DNA of 64,000 nt from Sagittula salina. GTDB taxonomy: Bacteria; Pseudomonadota; Alphaproteobacteria; Rhodobacterales; Rhodobacteraceae. The stretch spans positions 1 through 64,000 of the forward strand of contig NZ_JAGISH010000005.1 in assembly GCF_017813235.1 (NCBI RefSeq), written 5' to 3'. Made by a program: the position numbers and the translations under genes. Below, piece by piece: positions 8,288 to 15,520 of the stretch. The notes beneath the pieces are model-generated. The model worked only from the letters and a program-made list of their open reading frames with translations, was not told the DNA's origin and did not search any database. How positions within the stretch are numbered: position 1 is the first letter of the stretch; each line of letters opens with the position of its first letter.

Positions 8288-8795
8288 TCTCTTGGCGGGC
8301 CTTGTCGCGATCAGTCAAGCGCAGGCACAGAGTTCCTTTCCCGATGGCATATCCCCCCCCGGGGCCGTGCAAAGCGTGGCGATGCAATATTTCGACGAAT
8401 TCGGCCACCGGCATGATCTGAATGACATCGTCGGCGATCTGATCGTTGTGAATGTGTGGGCGACCTGGTGCGTCCCTTGCGTCACGGAGTTACCCAGTCT
8501 GGGCAAATTGCGCAGCGCTGTCGCCCAGGACGGAATCGAGGTGTTTGCGCTTTCGGTTGATCGGGGCGGCGTACCGAAAACCAGGCATTTCTTTGAGCAG
8601 CATGGTCGGCCTGACCTGAATTATGGCTTCGATCCACGCGGCGTCTTTCTCGACCAGTTGGGAAACGCCGTCTTGCCGACCACTCTCGTTCTCCAGCGCG
8701 ACGGGCAGGTTCTTGCGGTTAGCGAGAGGGCCCTGGATTGGTCCGCGCCAGAAGTCGTGGCATGGCTTCGGAGGCTGAAGACGCCGGAGAGCTGA
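8241..8795 (+). CDS. Secreted TlpA/ResA-type thioredoxin
   Basis: The ATG at 8241 follows an AGGAG site and lies inside the 3' end of the previous gene. Residues 1-30 form a signal peptide (LSLLAGLVAISQAQAQ). The mature part is a thioredoxin fold with 'VNVWATWCVPCVTELPSL' giving a redox pair Cys77-Cys80 (CVPC), the TlpA-type 'LSVDRGG' segment and the cis-Pro region 'NAVLPTTLVLQRDGQ'. Family members reduce or exchange disulfides in exported proteins, for example in cytochrome c maturation. Here it ends an operon whose second gene encodes an exported protein with eight regularly spaced cysteines, which is the obvious candidate substrate. That pairing is inference. Confidence 0.85.
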   Translation: MQPSWFWNAVSTVHLSLLAGLVAISQAQAQSSFPDGISPPGAVQSVAMQYFDEFGHRHDLNDIVGDLIVVNVWATWCVPCVTELPSLGKLRSAVAQDGIEVFALSVDRGGVPKTRHFFEQHGRPDLNYGFDPRGVFLDQLGNAVLPTTLVLQRDGQVLAVSERALDWSAPEVVAWLRRLKTPES

Positions 8796-8919
8796 ATTGG
8801 GCCGCTATTCAAACTGATGGAGACTGCAATTGATGAGCCTCTGCCAGTATTCTGCCACCGATGGCCGAATGGCCGTTCGGTCATGACGAATGACCGCGAC
8901 CCGGCAAGGCGTTGCGAAG

Positions 8920-9120
8920 CTATGTCAGAGAGGAGATCCAGCGGCCGTGACGATCCAAGTCATACCCGGGAGGGTTTGCGCTAACTCCGGACTGGTGAAC
9001 TGGCCCCCTTGATCCGTACCGAATACCTCGGGCGGTCCGTGCAGCGGTAGACCACCCTCCCGTGCCGTAATGCGGCGATTGATGTACTCCGTGTTCGACA
9101 GCCGCCAGGACGGACCGTTC
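8920..9120 (-). pseudogene. Degenerate IS3-family transposase fragment
   Basis: The reverse strand reads SWRLSNTEYINRRI, then 'VFGTDQGGQFTSPELAQTL', the TDQGxQFTS core of the rve integrase domain of IS3-family OrfB proteins. After 'TLPG' the expected next block appears only after a shift of frame ('DLDRHGRWIS', compare DGRGRWIDN), followed by a stop. The reading has no intact start and no C-terminus. The element is dead and eroded. The whole 8796-9312 gap holds nothing else I can identify except the leader of the DUF302 gene. Confidence 0.75.
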
Positions 9121-9312
9121 TGTCATAATAACACACAGCCGATGTGGGGGGCTAAGCGGCGCTTTGCGCCTGATTGTGGCGATTTACGTCAGGGAGGGTG
9201 GTGCGGTTCGGTCACTAAGGGGAATCGGTGCAGAACCAATTCCGACCCATGGCGTTGTCCTGTTGTTCCGGGCGACAGCCCGGTTCGAAACAATCCCGAA
9301 AGGATCACGTCC

Positions 9313-9699
9313 ATGAACTACACGCACGATCGCCTGCTCGAAGGAGTCTCTGTCGAGACTGCCGACGAGCGTATACGGAAATCCCTTGCGAATGCAGGCT
9401 TTGGCATCCTGACAGAAATCGATGTCAAGGAAACCATGAAAAAGAAGATCGATGCGGAGATGGGCAGCTATCGCATACTTGGCGCCTGCAATCCGAAGAT
9501 GGCCTATGAGGCGATCGGGATTGAACCGCGTGTCGGCGCCATGCTGCCGTGCAACGTCATCCTGCGCGAGGTTGACGGCGGCACTGAAATCAGCGCCATC
9601 GACCCGGTGGCCTCCATGGCGGCCATCGACAATACCCGGCTGCACGACGTCGCGGGCCAGGTGCGGGATATGCTCGTGCGCGCGGTCGACGAAGCCTGA
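9313..9699 (+). CDS. DUF302 family protein
   Basis: This 128-aa cytoplasmic protein matches DUF302: 'ETADERIRKSLANAGFGILTEIDVKETMKKKI', 'YRILGACNPKMAYEAI', 'VGAMLPCNVILREVDGGTEISAIDP'. The family has a small alpha/beta fold of unknown activity. The ATG at 9313 is chosen over an upstream in-frame ATG (9070) because the earlier residues are unlike the family and fall in the IS remnant. It is followed 13 bp later by an ion-channel gene and likely forms an operon with it. Two family-typical Cys residues (in ACNP and LPCNV) are present. Confidence 0.85.
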   Translation: MNYTHDRLLEGVSVETADERIRKSLANAGFGILTEIDVKETMKKKIDAEMGSYRILGACNPKMAYEAIGIEPRVGAMLPCNVILREVDGGTEISAIDPVASMAAIDNTRLHDVAGQVRDMLVRAVDEA

Positions 9700-9712
9700 T
9701 CGGGAGCGCACG

Positions 9713-10147
9713 ATGATACTTGCCGCCTTGGCAGTCGGAACGGCACTGGTCGCTGCCCTTGGCTGTGTTCACCACTATGCGCTCTATGCTCTGGGCAGCG
9801 CAGTGCCCCGCCCCGACGACAATTCCAGCCTGACGATTCAGTTGACCTTCCTTGGGCTGCTCCTGCTGCATGTGGTCGAGATCCTCGTTCTCGCTGCCGC
9901 TAACGGGTGGCTGCTGACATGGGAGGGCTTCGGCGGCACTGTTGATGAACAATTGATCTGGGGGGATGTTCTATACCTGACGGGGGTGAATTTCACCACG
10001 CTGGGTTATGCCCGGATCGAACTGGCGGGGCCTGTGCGGATCGTGACGATGCTGCAATCGCTCGGAGGATTCATGCTTCTGACCTGGTCTGCGACCTACC
10101 TGTTTACCGTCAGCCAGCGCAGCTGGCGCCGGGTGGAGGACGAGTGA
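9713..10147 (+). CDS. Ion channel family protein (K+-channel pore type)
   Basis: The 144-aa membrane protein has a first hydrophobic helix (residues 2-28), a second (43-70), a re-entrant pore-like segment 'YLTGVNFTTLGYARIE' and a last helix (about 113-135). The pore stretch resembles the TxTTxGYG filter of two-TM potassium channels (Pfam ion channel 2), but reads TTLGYA, so the last filter Gly is replaced by Ala. Selectivity may differ from a true K+ channel. It is cotranscribed with the DUF302 gene and ends head-on to the TRAP operon. An acidic tail (RRVEDE) is cytoplasmic. Confidence 0.75.
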   Translation: MILAALAVGTALVAALGCVHHYALYALGSAVPRPDDNSSLTIQLTFLGLLLLHVVEILVLAAANGWLLTWEGFGGTVDEQLIWGDVLYLTGVNFTTLGYARIELAGPVRIVTMLQSLGGFMLLTWSATYLFTVSQRSWRRVEDE

Positions 10148-10196
10148 GCCATCAGCCGACGCCTCTCGTTCATTGGCGCAGTCCCCGGATACCCGG

Positions 10197-12119
10197 TCAA
10201 CAGGGGTCAAGTGGTTTCGCGCGAGGGGTGACCTTGCGCGAAACCACCAGTGCCCCGGCGAGACCGAGCGCCAGACCGGCGACGTCCATGATCCACGAAC
10301 TTGGAAACAGCAGCAGCAAGGCCGAAATTCCGAAAAGTCCGCGTGGCACCCAGCCGATCCTACCGCCAATCGGCGCGCTGCCCTGAAGGAAGATCGCCAG
10401 TGCCACGCTGCCACAGGCATACAACAGGCTTGAGGTGACAATGGCGGGCCAGTCGCCCTGCATCAGGATTTCGGGCACGTAAACGAAGGTGAAAGGCATC
10501 AGGACCAGCGTGGCACCGAACTTCAGCGCCGCAAAGCCGGTCTTCATCGGCGGGGCGCCCGCAATGGCGGCGCCTGCAAAGGCCGACACACAGACTGGCG
10601 GTGTGATGTTCGATAGGCAGGCAGCGTAGAACACTGCGAGGTGCGCCGCGACCGTGGGCACGCCAAGTTGGATCAGCGCGGGCGCCGCCACCACCGAAAG
10701 AATGATGTAGGATCCTGTCGTCGAAGACCCCATGCCGATTATGATCGATACCAGCGTCACCAGCAGCAGTGCGACGAACAGACTCCCCCCGGAGAAGTCG
10801 ATCAGCACGGCGGAGAACTTCAGCCCCAAACCAGCCAGCACAATGCCACCGATGATGACACCCAGAGTGCCGATAGCCGCGCCCGCGGAGGTGTTGCTCG
10901 TGGCGCCTGCCGCCAGCGCCTGCCCGATATCGCCTGGCCCCATCCGCGTCGCCTTGGTGCGCCACGACAGCACGGCGGCAGCGACGGTGCCCCAGAAGGC
11001 GCAGAACTCCGCCGAATAGCCCGAAAAGAGAAGGCCGATGACCGTCGCCAGTGGCAGGAAGAAATGCCAGCCCTCGGCAAGAACACGGCGCAGGCTGGGG
11101 ATTTCTTTGTCCGGGAGGCCCTTGAGCCCGAGTCCCACCGCTTCGAGATCGACCATGGACAACAGGAACAGGAAGAACAGGCAGGCCGGGATCACGTTGA
11201 TCAGGGCGATGTACAGGTAGCTCGTTTCCGTCAAGGTCGCGAGGATGAAAACGCCCGCCCCCATGACCGGCGGCATGAACTGCCCGCCGGTCGATGCGAT
11301 GGCCTCGATCGCGCCGGCGTGGTGCGGGCGGAAACCAGTGCGCTTCATCAGCGGGATGGTGAAAGAGCCGGTGGTCACCACGTTCGCCACCGAGGAGCCG
11401 GAGATCGATCCGAAAAGCGCAGAGGTCATTACCGCGATCTTCGCAGGTCCGCCGCGCCATTTGCCCGCCACGGCGGTGCCCAGATCCATGAAGAAGGCCC
11501 CTGCCCCGGACCGTTCCAGAAACGCGCCGAAGATCATGAACGGAAAGACGAAGGTGGCGAAGGTGGCCGTAACGACGCCGAACAGCGCCTCCTGCGTGGA
11601 ATAGGTGAATTCGAGGATGCGCTCCACGCTCATGCCGGAATGCGCCAACCGCCCCGGCAGGTAAGGCCCGAAGAAAAGTTGCAACAGGAAGATCACTGCG
11701 AGGATAGAGATGATCGGCCCCAGCACGCGGCGGCTCGTTTCCAGCATCAGCGCGATGGCTATGCCCGCCATCACCAGGTCCCACTGGTTCGGAGAGGAAA
11801 CCCGAAAGATCGCGTAGCTAACGTATTGATCGATCCAGTAGCCGATGGAAAGGACGGTGAGGCCGATCAACAGAAGGTCGATCACGCTGGGGCGGTGTGT
11901 CGGGGACCGGCGATGTGCCGGAAAAACAAGGAAGACCAGCACCGAGGTCAGCATCAGGTAGATGCCGCGATTGCTTTGAGTGGAAACCAGACCGAAGCCG
12001 GAGGTGTAAAGGTAGAACAAGGAGAACCCGATGGCGGTCAGGTTGAAGGCCACCGCCCAGAATCCGGCGAGGCTTCGCTTTGCGCCCTTCACCACGAAGA
12101 GCCACGAGAAGTCGAACAT
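10197..12119 (-). CDS. TRAP transporter fused permease (TAXI type)
   Basis: This very hydrophobic protein of about 640 residues carries both the small (4-TM) and large (12-TM) permease modules of TRAP transporters in one chain, the usual arrangement in TAXI systems. Recognisable parts include 'FGSISGSSVANVVTTGSFTIP' (split here as FGSISGSSVANV and GSFTIP) and 'AACLSNITPPVCVSAFAGAAI', typical of the large subunit. The ATG at 12119 (MFDFSWLF) has an AGGA site and is preferred to an ATG 39 bp upstream. It follows the TAXI binding-protein gene by 86 bp, in the same direction. TRAP systems import organic acids driven by sodium or proton gradients; the substrate is unknown. Confidence 0.9.
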   Translation of the reverse strand: MFDFSWLFVVKGAKRSLAGFWAVAFNLTAIGFSLFYLYTSGFGLVSTQSNRGIYLMLTSVLVFLVFPAHRRSPTHRPSVIDLLLIGLTVLSIGYWIDQYVSYAIFRVSSPNQWDLVMAGIAIALMLETSRRVLGPIISILAVIFLLQLFFGPYLPGRLAHSGMSVERILEFTYSTQEALFGVVTATFATFVFPFMIFGAFLERSGAGAFFMDLGTAVAGKWRGGPAKIAVMTSALFGSISGSSVANVVTTGSFTIPLMKRTGFRPHHAGAIEAIASTGGQFMPPVMGAGVFILATLTETSYLYIALINVIPACLFFLFLLSMVDLEAVGLGLKGLPDKEIPSLRRVLAEGWHFFLPLATVIGLLFSGYSAEFCAFWGTVAAAVLSWRTKATRMGPGDIGQALAAGATSNTSAGAAIGTLGVIIGGIVLAGLGLKFSAVLIDFSGGSLFVALLLVTLVSIIIGMGSSTTGSYIILSVVAAPALIQLGVPTVAAHLAVFYAACLSNITPPVCVSAFAGAAIAGAPPMKTGFAALKFGATLVLMPFTFVYVPEILMQGDWPAIVTSSLLYACGSVALAIFLQGSAPIGGRIGWVPRGLFGISALLLLFPSSWIMDVAGLALGLAGALVVSRKVTPRAKPLDPC

Positions 12120-12205
12120 GTATTCGTCCTGCGATGAAGCGGAATGCGCCCCGGCCACGCAGGCCGGGACGACATCGTGTCAGGCGCCGTATCGGGCGGT
12201 CTGGA

Positions 12206-13156
12206 TCAGTCCTGCCATTTGCCGTTTTCGCGGTAATAGGCCTCTGCTCCCGGATGCATCGGAGCGCCGAGCTTACGGAAGTTGGCCGTGTCGGGCTTCA
12301 TCTGCCCCCAGGCCTTGTGCCCGGCCGCCAGTGCGTCCTGCTTGTCGTAGGCCGCCGCGACCATGCGCTTGACCACATCTTCAGGCACGCGCTCGTGCGC
12401 GACCCAGTAGACGGTGGTGAACGGCATGTCGGTGGCCGGCACGCCCTTGTAAGTCGTCTCCGGCATGGTGCCGGTGTGGTAGAAGGGATAGGTTTCTGCA
12501 ACCTTGGCCAGTTGGTCCCCGGAGTAGGGTAGCACCGTGATCTCGCGCGTCTCCGCCAGTTCCGTAACAGCCGCCGCCGGCGAGGACGACTGGCAGAAGG
12601 CGTCGATCTGGCCATTCCCAAGCGCACGGCCCGCGTCGGCAAATGTCATCAGCTGCGGTTCGATGCTGTCCAGCAGTCCCAGCGCCGTCAGGATGTTGGA
12701 GCAGTTGAACACCGTCCCCGATCCCGGCGGGCCAAGCGCGACCTTCTTGCCGTCGAGATCGTCGAGCGACTCGATCCCGCTGTCTCCAAGCGTGACGAAG
12801 TAGGTCGGCCCCTGGTAAGCCATGGCCACGCCGCGAAGCATGTTGCCCTTGCCGCCGCCCTCGAACGGCCCCTCGGGCTTTTGCGACATGAATACGTGGC
12901 TGCCGTAGACGATCCCCATGTCAAGCTCGCCCTTTATCAGCCGTTTGGCATTCTCGGTCGAGCCGCCGGTCGTCACCTGCGTGATGTTGACATCGGGCAG
13001 GTCCTTGGCCAGTTCGGTGCCGGCAACACCGACCATGTAGTACATGACGCCGCCGGGGTTCGATCCGCCCCAGGCGACTTCGGTCGATTGTGCCTGACCG
13101 GGCGATGCGAGCGCCGTCAGGGCCGCCGCGGACACGGCGAAAAGTGTCTTTCTCAT
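12206..13156 (-). CDS. TAXI-family TRAP transporter substrate-binding protein
   Basis: The 316-aa protein has a signal peptide (MRKTLFAVSAAALTALASPGQAQ) and TAXI-family landmarks: 'WGGSNPGGVMYYMVGVAGTELAKD', 'TQVTTGGSTENAKRLIKGELDMGIV' (each quoted in part only for identification: WGGSNPGG, TGGSTENAKRL), 'KVALGPPGSGTVFN' and 'GQIDAFCQSSS'. It delivers a solute, probably a small carboxylate, to the fused permease encoded just downstream. The 86-bp gap between them could allow a higher level of binding protein. It lies downstream of an FAH-family gene on the same strand, so the transported compound may be that enzyme's precursor. Confidence 0.9.
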   Translation of the reverse strand: MRKTLFAVSAAALTALASPGQAQSTEVAWGGSNPGGVMYYMVGVAGTELAKDLPDVNITQVTTGGSTENAKRLIKGELDMGIVYGSHVFMSQKPEGPFEGGGKGNMLRGVAMAYQGPTYFVTLGDSGIESLDDLDGKKVALGPPGSGTVFNCSNILTALGLLDSIEPQLMTFADAGRALGNGQIDAFCQSSSPAAAVTELAETREITVLPYSGDQLAKVAETYPFYHTGTMPETTYKGVPATDMPFTTVYWVAHERVPEDVVKRMVAAAYDKQDALAAGHKAWGQMKPDTANFRKLGAPMHPGAEAYYRENGKWQD

Positions 13157-13242
13157 GATGTGTTCTCCTCCACATGTTGCGACGGCGTCTGCCGTCGCGC
13201 TTGGTCCGCCCCGTTTGCCGGGGTCTGTGTCTCTGGCCTTGG

Positions 13243-14112
13243 TCAGGTACCCCGGCGCTTGCAGCGGTTCCTGAGCGTGCCGATTCCGTCGATCTCCACC
13301 TCCATAACGTCGCCGGGTTCGAGATATTTCGGCGGGTCGAATCCGATCCCCACACCGGCGGGCGTGCCCGTTGCGATCACATCGCCGGGGATGAGTGTAA
13401 CGCCTTGCGAAATCGTTGCGATGATCGTCGGAATGTCAAATATCAGAAGGCCCGTGTTCGAATCCTGCCGTGTTTCGCCATTCACCCGGCAGCGGATGGC
13501 AGTATCGGCAACATCGATTTCGTCAGCGGTCACGGCCCATGGACCCATCGGACAAAAGGTGTCTTGGGACTTGCCCACGATCCACTGGCTGTAGCGCCCC
13601 TGCAGGTCGCGCGCGGTGACGTCGTTGACGATGGTATAGCCCCAGACGTGGTCGACCGCGCGGTCCTTGGAAATACCGCGCCCGCCGGTGCCGATGATGA
13701 CGGCAAGCTCCGCCTCGTAATCGATCGACTCGGAGACGGTCGGATCGATCAGTACGTCTTCCTCCGGGCCGATCACGCATTCCGGGACCTTGGAGAAGAT
13801 AATCGGCTCGCTTGGAACCGCGCCCTTGGCTGAGCTGGAGTCGAATCCGCTCCTGGCGAATTCATGGGCGTGGTCAAAGTAGTTCTTGCCGACACAGAAG
13901 ATGTTGCGCGGCGGGCGCGGTATCGGGGCCTCCAGCCGAACGTCCGACAGCGCTATAGGGGCGCCGATCCCGGAGGCTTCCTTCCCGATCAGGCAAAGTA
14001 TCCCGGTCTCTGCGTCCGCCTCGGGCACCTCCAGAGGCGAGACCGTTCCGCCGCGCCGGTCCACCACCCCCACGTGCCGTTTGCCGCCGTAATGGTATGT
14101 CGCTACTCTCAA
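13243..14112 (-). CDS. Fumarylacetoacetate hydrolase family protein
   Basis: The 289-aa protein carries the C-terminal FAH fold: 'PRNIFCVGKNYFDHAHEF', 'EPIIFSKVPECVIGPEEDVL', the metal-binding 'YEAELAVIIG', 'DVTARDLQGRYSQW' and 'GDVIATGTPAGVG'. The family cleaves or hydrates 2-oxo acids (for example acylpyruvates or 2-keto-3-deoxy sugar acids) using Mg2+ bound by two Glu and one Asp. The substrate cannot be read from sequence alone. It is the first gene of the leftward TAXI transporter operon and is divergent from a GntR regulator, so uptake and breakdown of one carboxylate is the likely theme. Confidence 0.88.
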   Translation of the reverse strand: MRVATYHYGGKRHVGVVDRRGGTVSPLEVPEADAETGILCLIGKEASGIGAPIALSDVRLEAPIPRPPRNIFCVGKNYFDHAHEFARSGFDSSSAKGAVPSEPIIFSKVPECVIGPEEDVLIDPTVSESIDYEAELAVIIGTGGRGISKDRAVDHVWGYTIVNDVTARDLQGRYSQWIVGKSQDTFCPMGPWAVTADEIDVADTAIRCRVNGETRQDSNTGLLIFDIPTIIATISQGVTLIPGDVIATGTPAGVGIGFDPPKYLEPGDVMEVEIDGIGTLRNRCKRRGT

Positions 14113-14219
14113 CCGCCCATCCCTGCATTGGTTCTTTTTGGTTCAATAAATGGTACAGTCGAAATTCCACATAGCAAGAAAAATCGCCGATGCCTTGCAC
14201 TGGCGGCATGGCTCTGCCA

Positions 14220-14240
14220 AATTGGATCAGAATTGGATCA
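14220..14240 (+). promoter_or_regulatory. Tandem aattggatca direct repeat near GntR start
   Basis: Two perfect 10-bp copies of aattggatca start 11 bp apart (14220 and 14231), one helical turn, just upstream of the preferred GntR start at 14253. They fit a site bound on one DNA face, possibly autoregulation of the divergent GntR/FAH pair. If the upstream ATG (14190) is used, they are inside the coding region. Confidence 0.35.
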
Positions 14241-14252
14241 CATGAGGCAGCG

Positions 14253-14927
14253 ATGCGGGGCAACGCGGACAGCATAGCCGAGGCGCTTCGTCGGCGCGTC
14301 GCGGAGGGTGAATGGGTCGGGGGAAAGCGTCTCCCGACGGAACGGGATCTGGCGGCGTATTACGGTGTCGCGCGTAATACCGTTCGGCGCGCGTTCGACC
14401 TTCTGGAAACCGAGGGGCTTCTGGCCCGGCAGGTTGGCCGCGGCACCTTTCTGCGGGAGAACCCTGCCAATGGGATTTCCGAAATCGTACGTCGGATGGA
14501 GGGCTCATCGCCCGCCGACATGATGGAGGTGCGGCTTTTGCTGGAACCGGCTGCGGCGGGCTTTGCCGCGACCAACGCGAGCGCCCCTGACCTCGCAGCC
14601 ATCGCGGCGGCCCATGACTGCTCAGTGGTCGCGACGGATATGCCGGAATTCGAGTTCTGGGATGCGGAGTTCCACCACAGGATTTTTTCCTGCACCCGGA
14701 ACGATCTTCTGCGCGAAATGCACGGGGTGCTGCGAATCCTGCGTGATCAACCACGCTGGTTCGAAATGAAAGCGCGGAGTTTCGCGGAACAACGGCGTCT
14801 GCATTACTGCGACGAACACGCAACGATCCTTGATGCGCTCAACGCCCGGCACCCGGAGAAAGCCGCTGCCGCCATGCGGGCGCATCTTCTGACAGTGCAG
14901 CAGAACCTGCTGGGGCGCGCGGACTGA
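14253..14927 (+). CDS. GntR-family (FadR/FCD type) transcriptional regulator
   Basis: The N-terminal winged helix reads 'SIAEALRRRVAEGEWVGGKRLPTERDLAAYYGVARNTVRRAFDLL' (landmarks KRLPTERDLA and RNTVRRA). The C-terminal all-helical FCD domain has 'MMEVRLLLEPAAAGFAA', 'FWDAEFHHRIF' and 'HLLTVQQNLL', with the Asp and His residues that bind metal and a carboxylate effector in this family. The ATG at 14253 has a GAGG site; an ATG at 14190 would add 21 residues. It is divergent from the FAH/TAXI operon, which it probably controls. Length of about 224 aa is normal. Confidence 0.9.
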   Translation: MRGNADSIAEALRRRVAEGEWVGGKRLPTERDLAAYYGVARNTVRRAFDLLETEGLLARQVGRGTFLRENPANGISEIVRRMEGSSPADMMEVRLLLEPAAAGFAATNASAPDLAAIAAAHDCSVVATDMPEFEFWDAEFHHRIFSCTRNDLLREMHGVLRILRDQPRWFEMKARSFAEQRRLHYCDEHATILDALNARHPEKAAAAMRAHLLTVQQNLLGRAD

Positions 14928-14964
14928 TCCGCCCTGCCCCGGTTCGGCAACGCCAATTTGCGCC

Positions 14965-15126
14965 TTACTTTGTCAGTATGAGCTTGCCGCCACGCGTTAT
15001 GCGGAGCGTGTAGATCTGCCCGTCCAGCCGGATCTCCGCCTTGACCCCGTCGGCGACGAGGGCGCGGGCGTCGTAAACGGGAACTGAATGTCGCTGGTCC
15101 GGGGTGGTTTCTTCGTGTTCGGTCAT
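14965..15126 (-). CDS. hemP: Hemin uptake protein HemP
   Basis: This 53-residue reading is too short for routine gene callers. It reads MTEHEETTPDQR, then 'VYDARALVADGVKAEIRLDG' and 'YTLRITRGGKLILTK', which is the HemP/HmuP pattern (variable acidic head, then a compact RALF-like strand-turn-strand with the closing LRxTRxGKLILTK). HemP proteins are small cytoplasmic factors linked to haem and siderophore uptake, reported to activate TonB-dependent receptor genes in some proteobacteria. It is divergent from the receptor gene at 15521, sharing a 394-bp intergenic region. ATG start is the only sensible one. Confidence 0.9.
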   Translation of the reverse strand: MTEHEETTPDQRHSVPVYDARALVADGVKAEIRLDGQIYTLRITRGGKLILTK

Positions 15127-15520
15127 GATCAGATCTTTGGTTCGAGGTTAAGAGGCAGAGAGGCGCCCAACCAGCGCGCACTGTGGAGCGACAATTGTCG
15201 GGCTATGACCTGCGTTTAAGAATGCCGACAAAAAAGGTCAAGAATTTCGCGACCATCCGCGTCCGCGACGTTGAAGGGATTCGCGCGCGCCCGGGCAACC
15301 GGACCTATTTGTTGGGCTTTGTTGCAATTTTGCACCACGACAAATGATCGAGTCACGTAATCAGCTTTTACATCTTTAACTTGACCAAAATTGTCGGCAA
15401 TTGGCTTCCAGCCTCGCTAAATGCCAGCGATGCCTTCTCGTTCCCCGAGAGGCACAGCCAGCCCGAAAGGCTTTCTGACATACAAAGGGCCGCCGGGCCC
15501 TTCTCTTGGGGACCAAATCC
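15127..15520 (+). promoter_or_regulatory. Divergent hemP/receptor control region
   Basis: The 394-bp gap must hold promoters for hemP (leftward) and the siderophore receptor (rightward). It is AT-rich at 15300-15410. A loose inverted arrangement TGAT-n11-ATCA lies around 15345-15363, and the receptor's ribosome site (gggga) is 6 bp before 15521. I cannot recognise a reliable Fur, Irr or RirA site by eye. No gene is seen. Confidence 0.4.

Noticed and set aside
10641-12137. 498-aa forward frame antisense to the TAXI permease
   Set aside because: Its composition is a Gln/Asp/Arg-rich mirror of a hydrophobic membrane protein, which is typical of GC-rich antisense shadows.
13440-13480. tRNA-like word gttcgaatcc
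   Set aside because: It lies inside the FAH-family coding region and no cloverleaf can be formed around it.
15340-15400. Possible iron-responsive operator before the siderophore receptor
   Set aside because: Only a loose TGAT-n11-ATCA arrangement is visible. I could not match it to a known Fur, Irr or RirA consensus with confidence.
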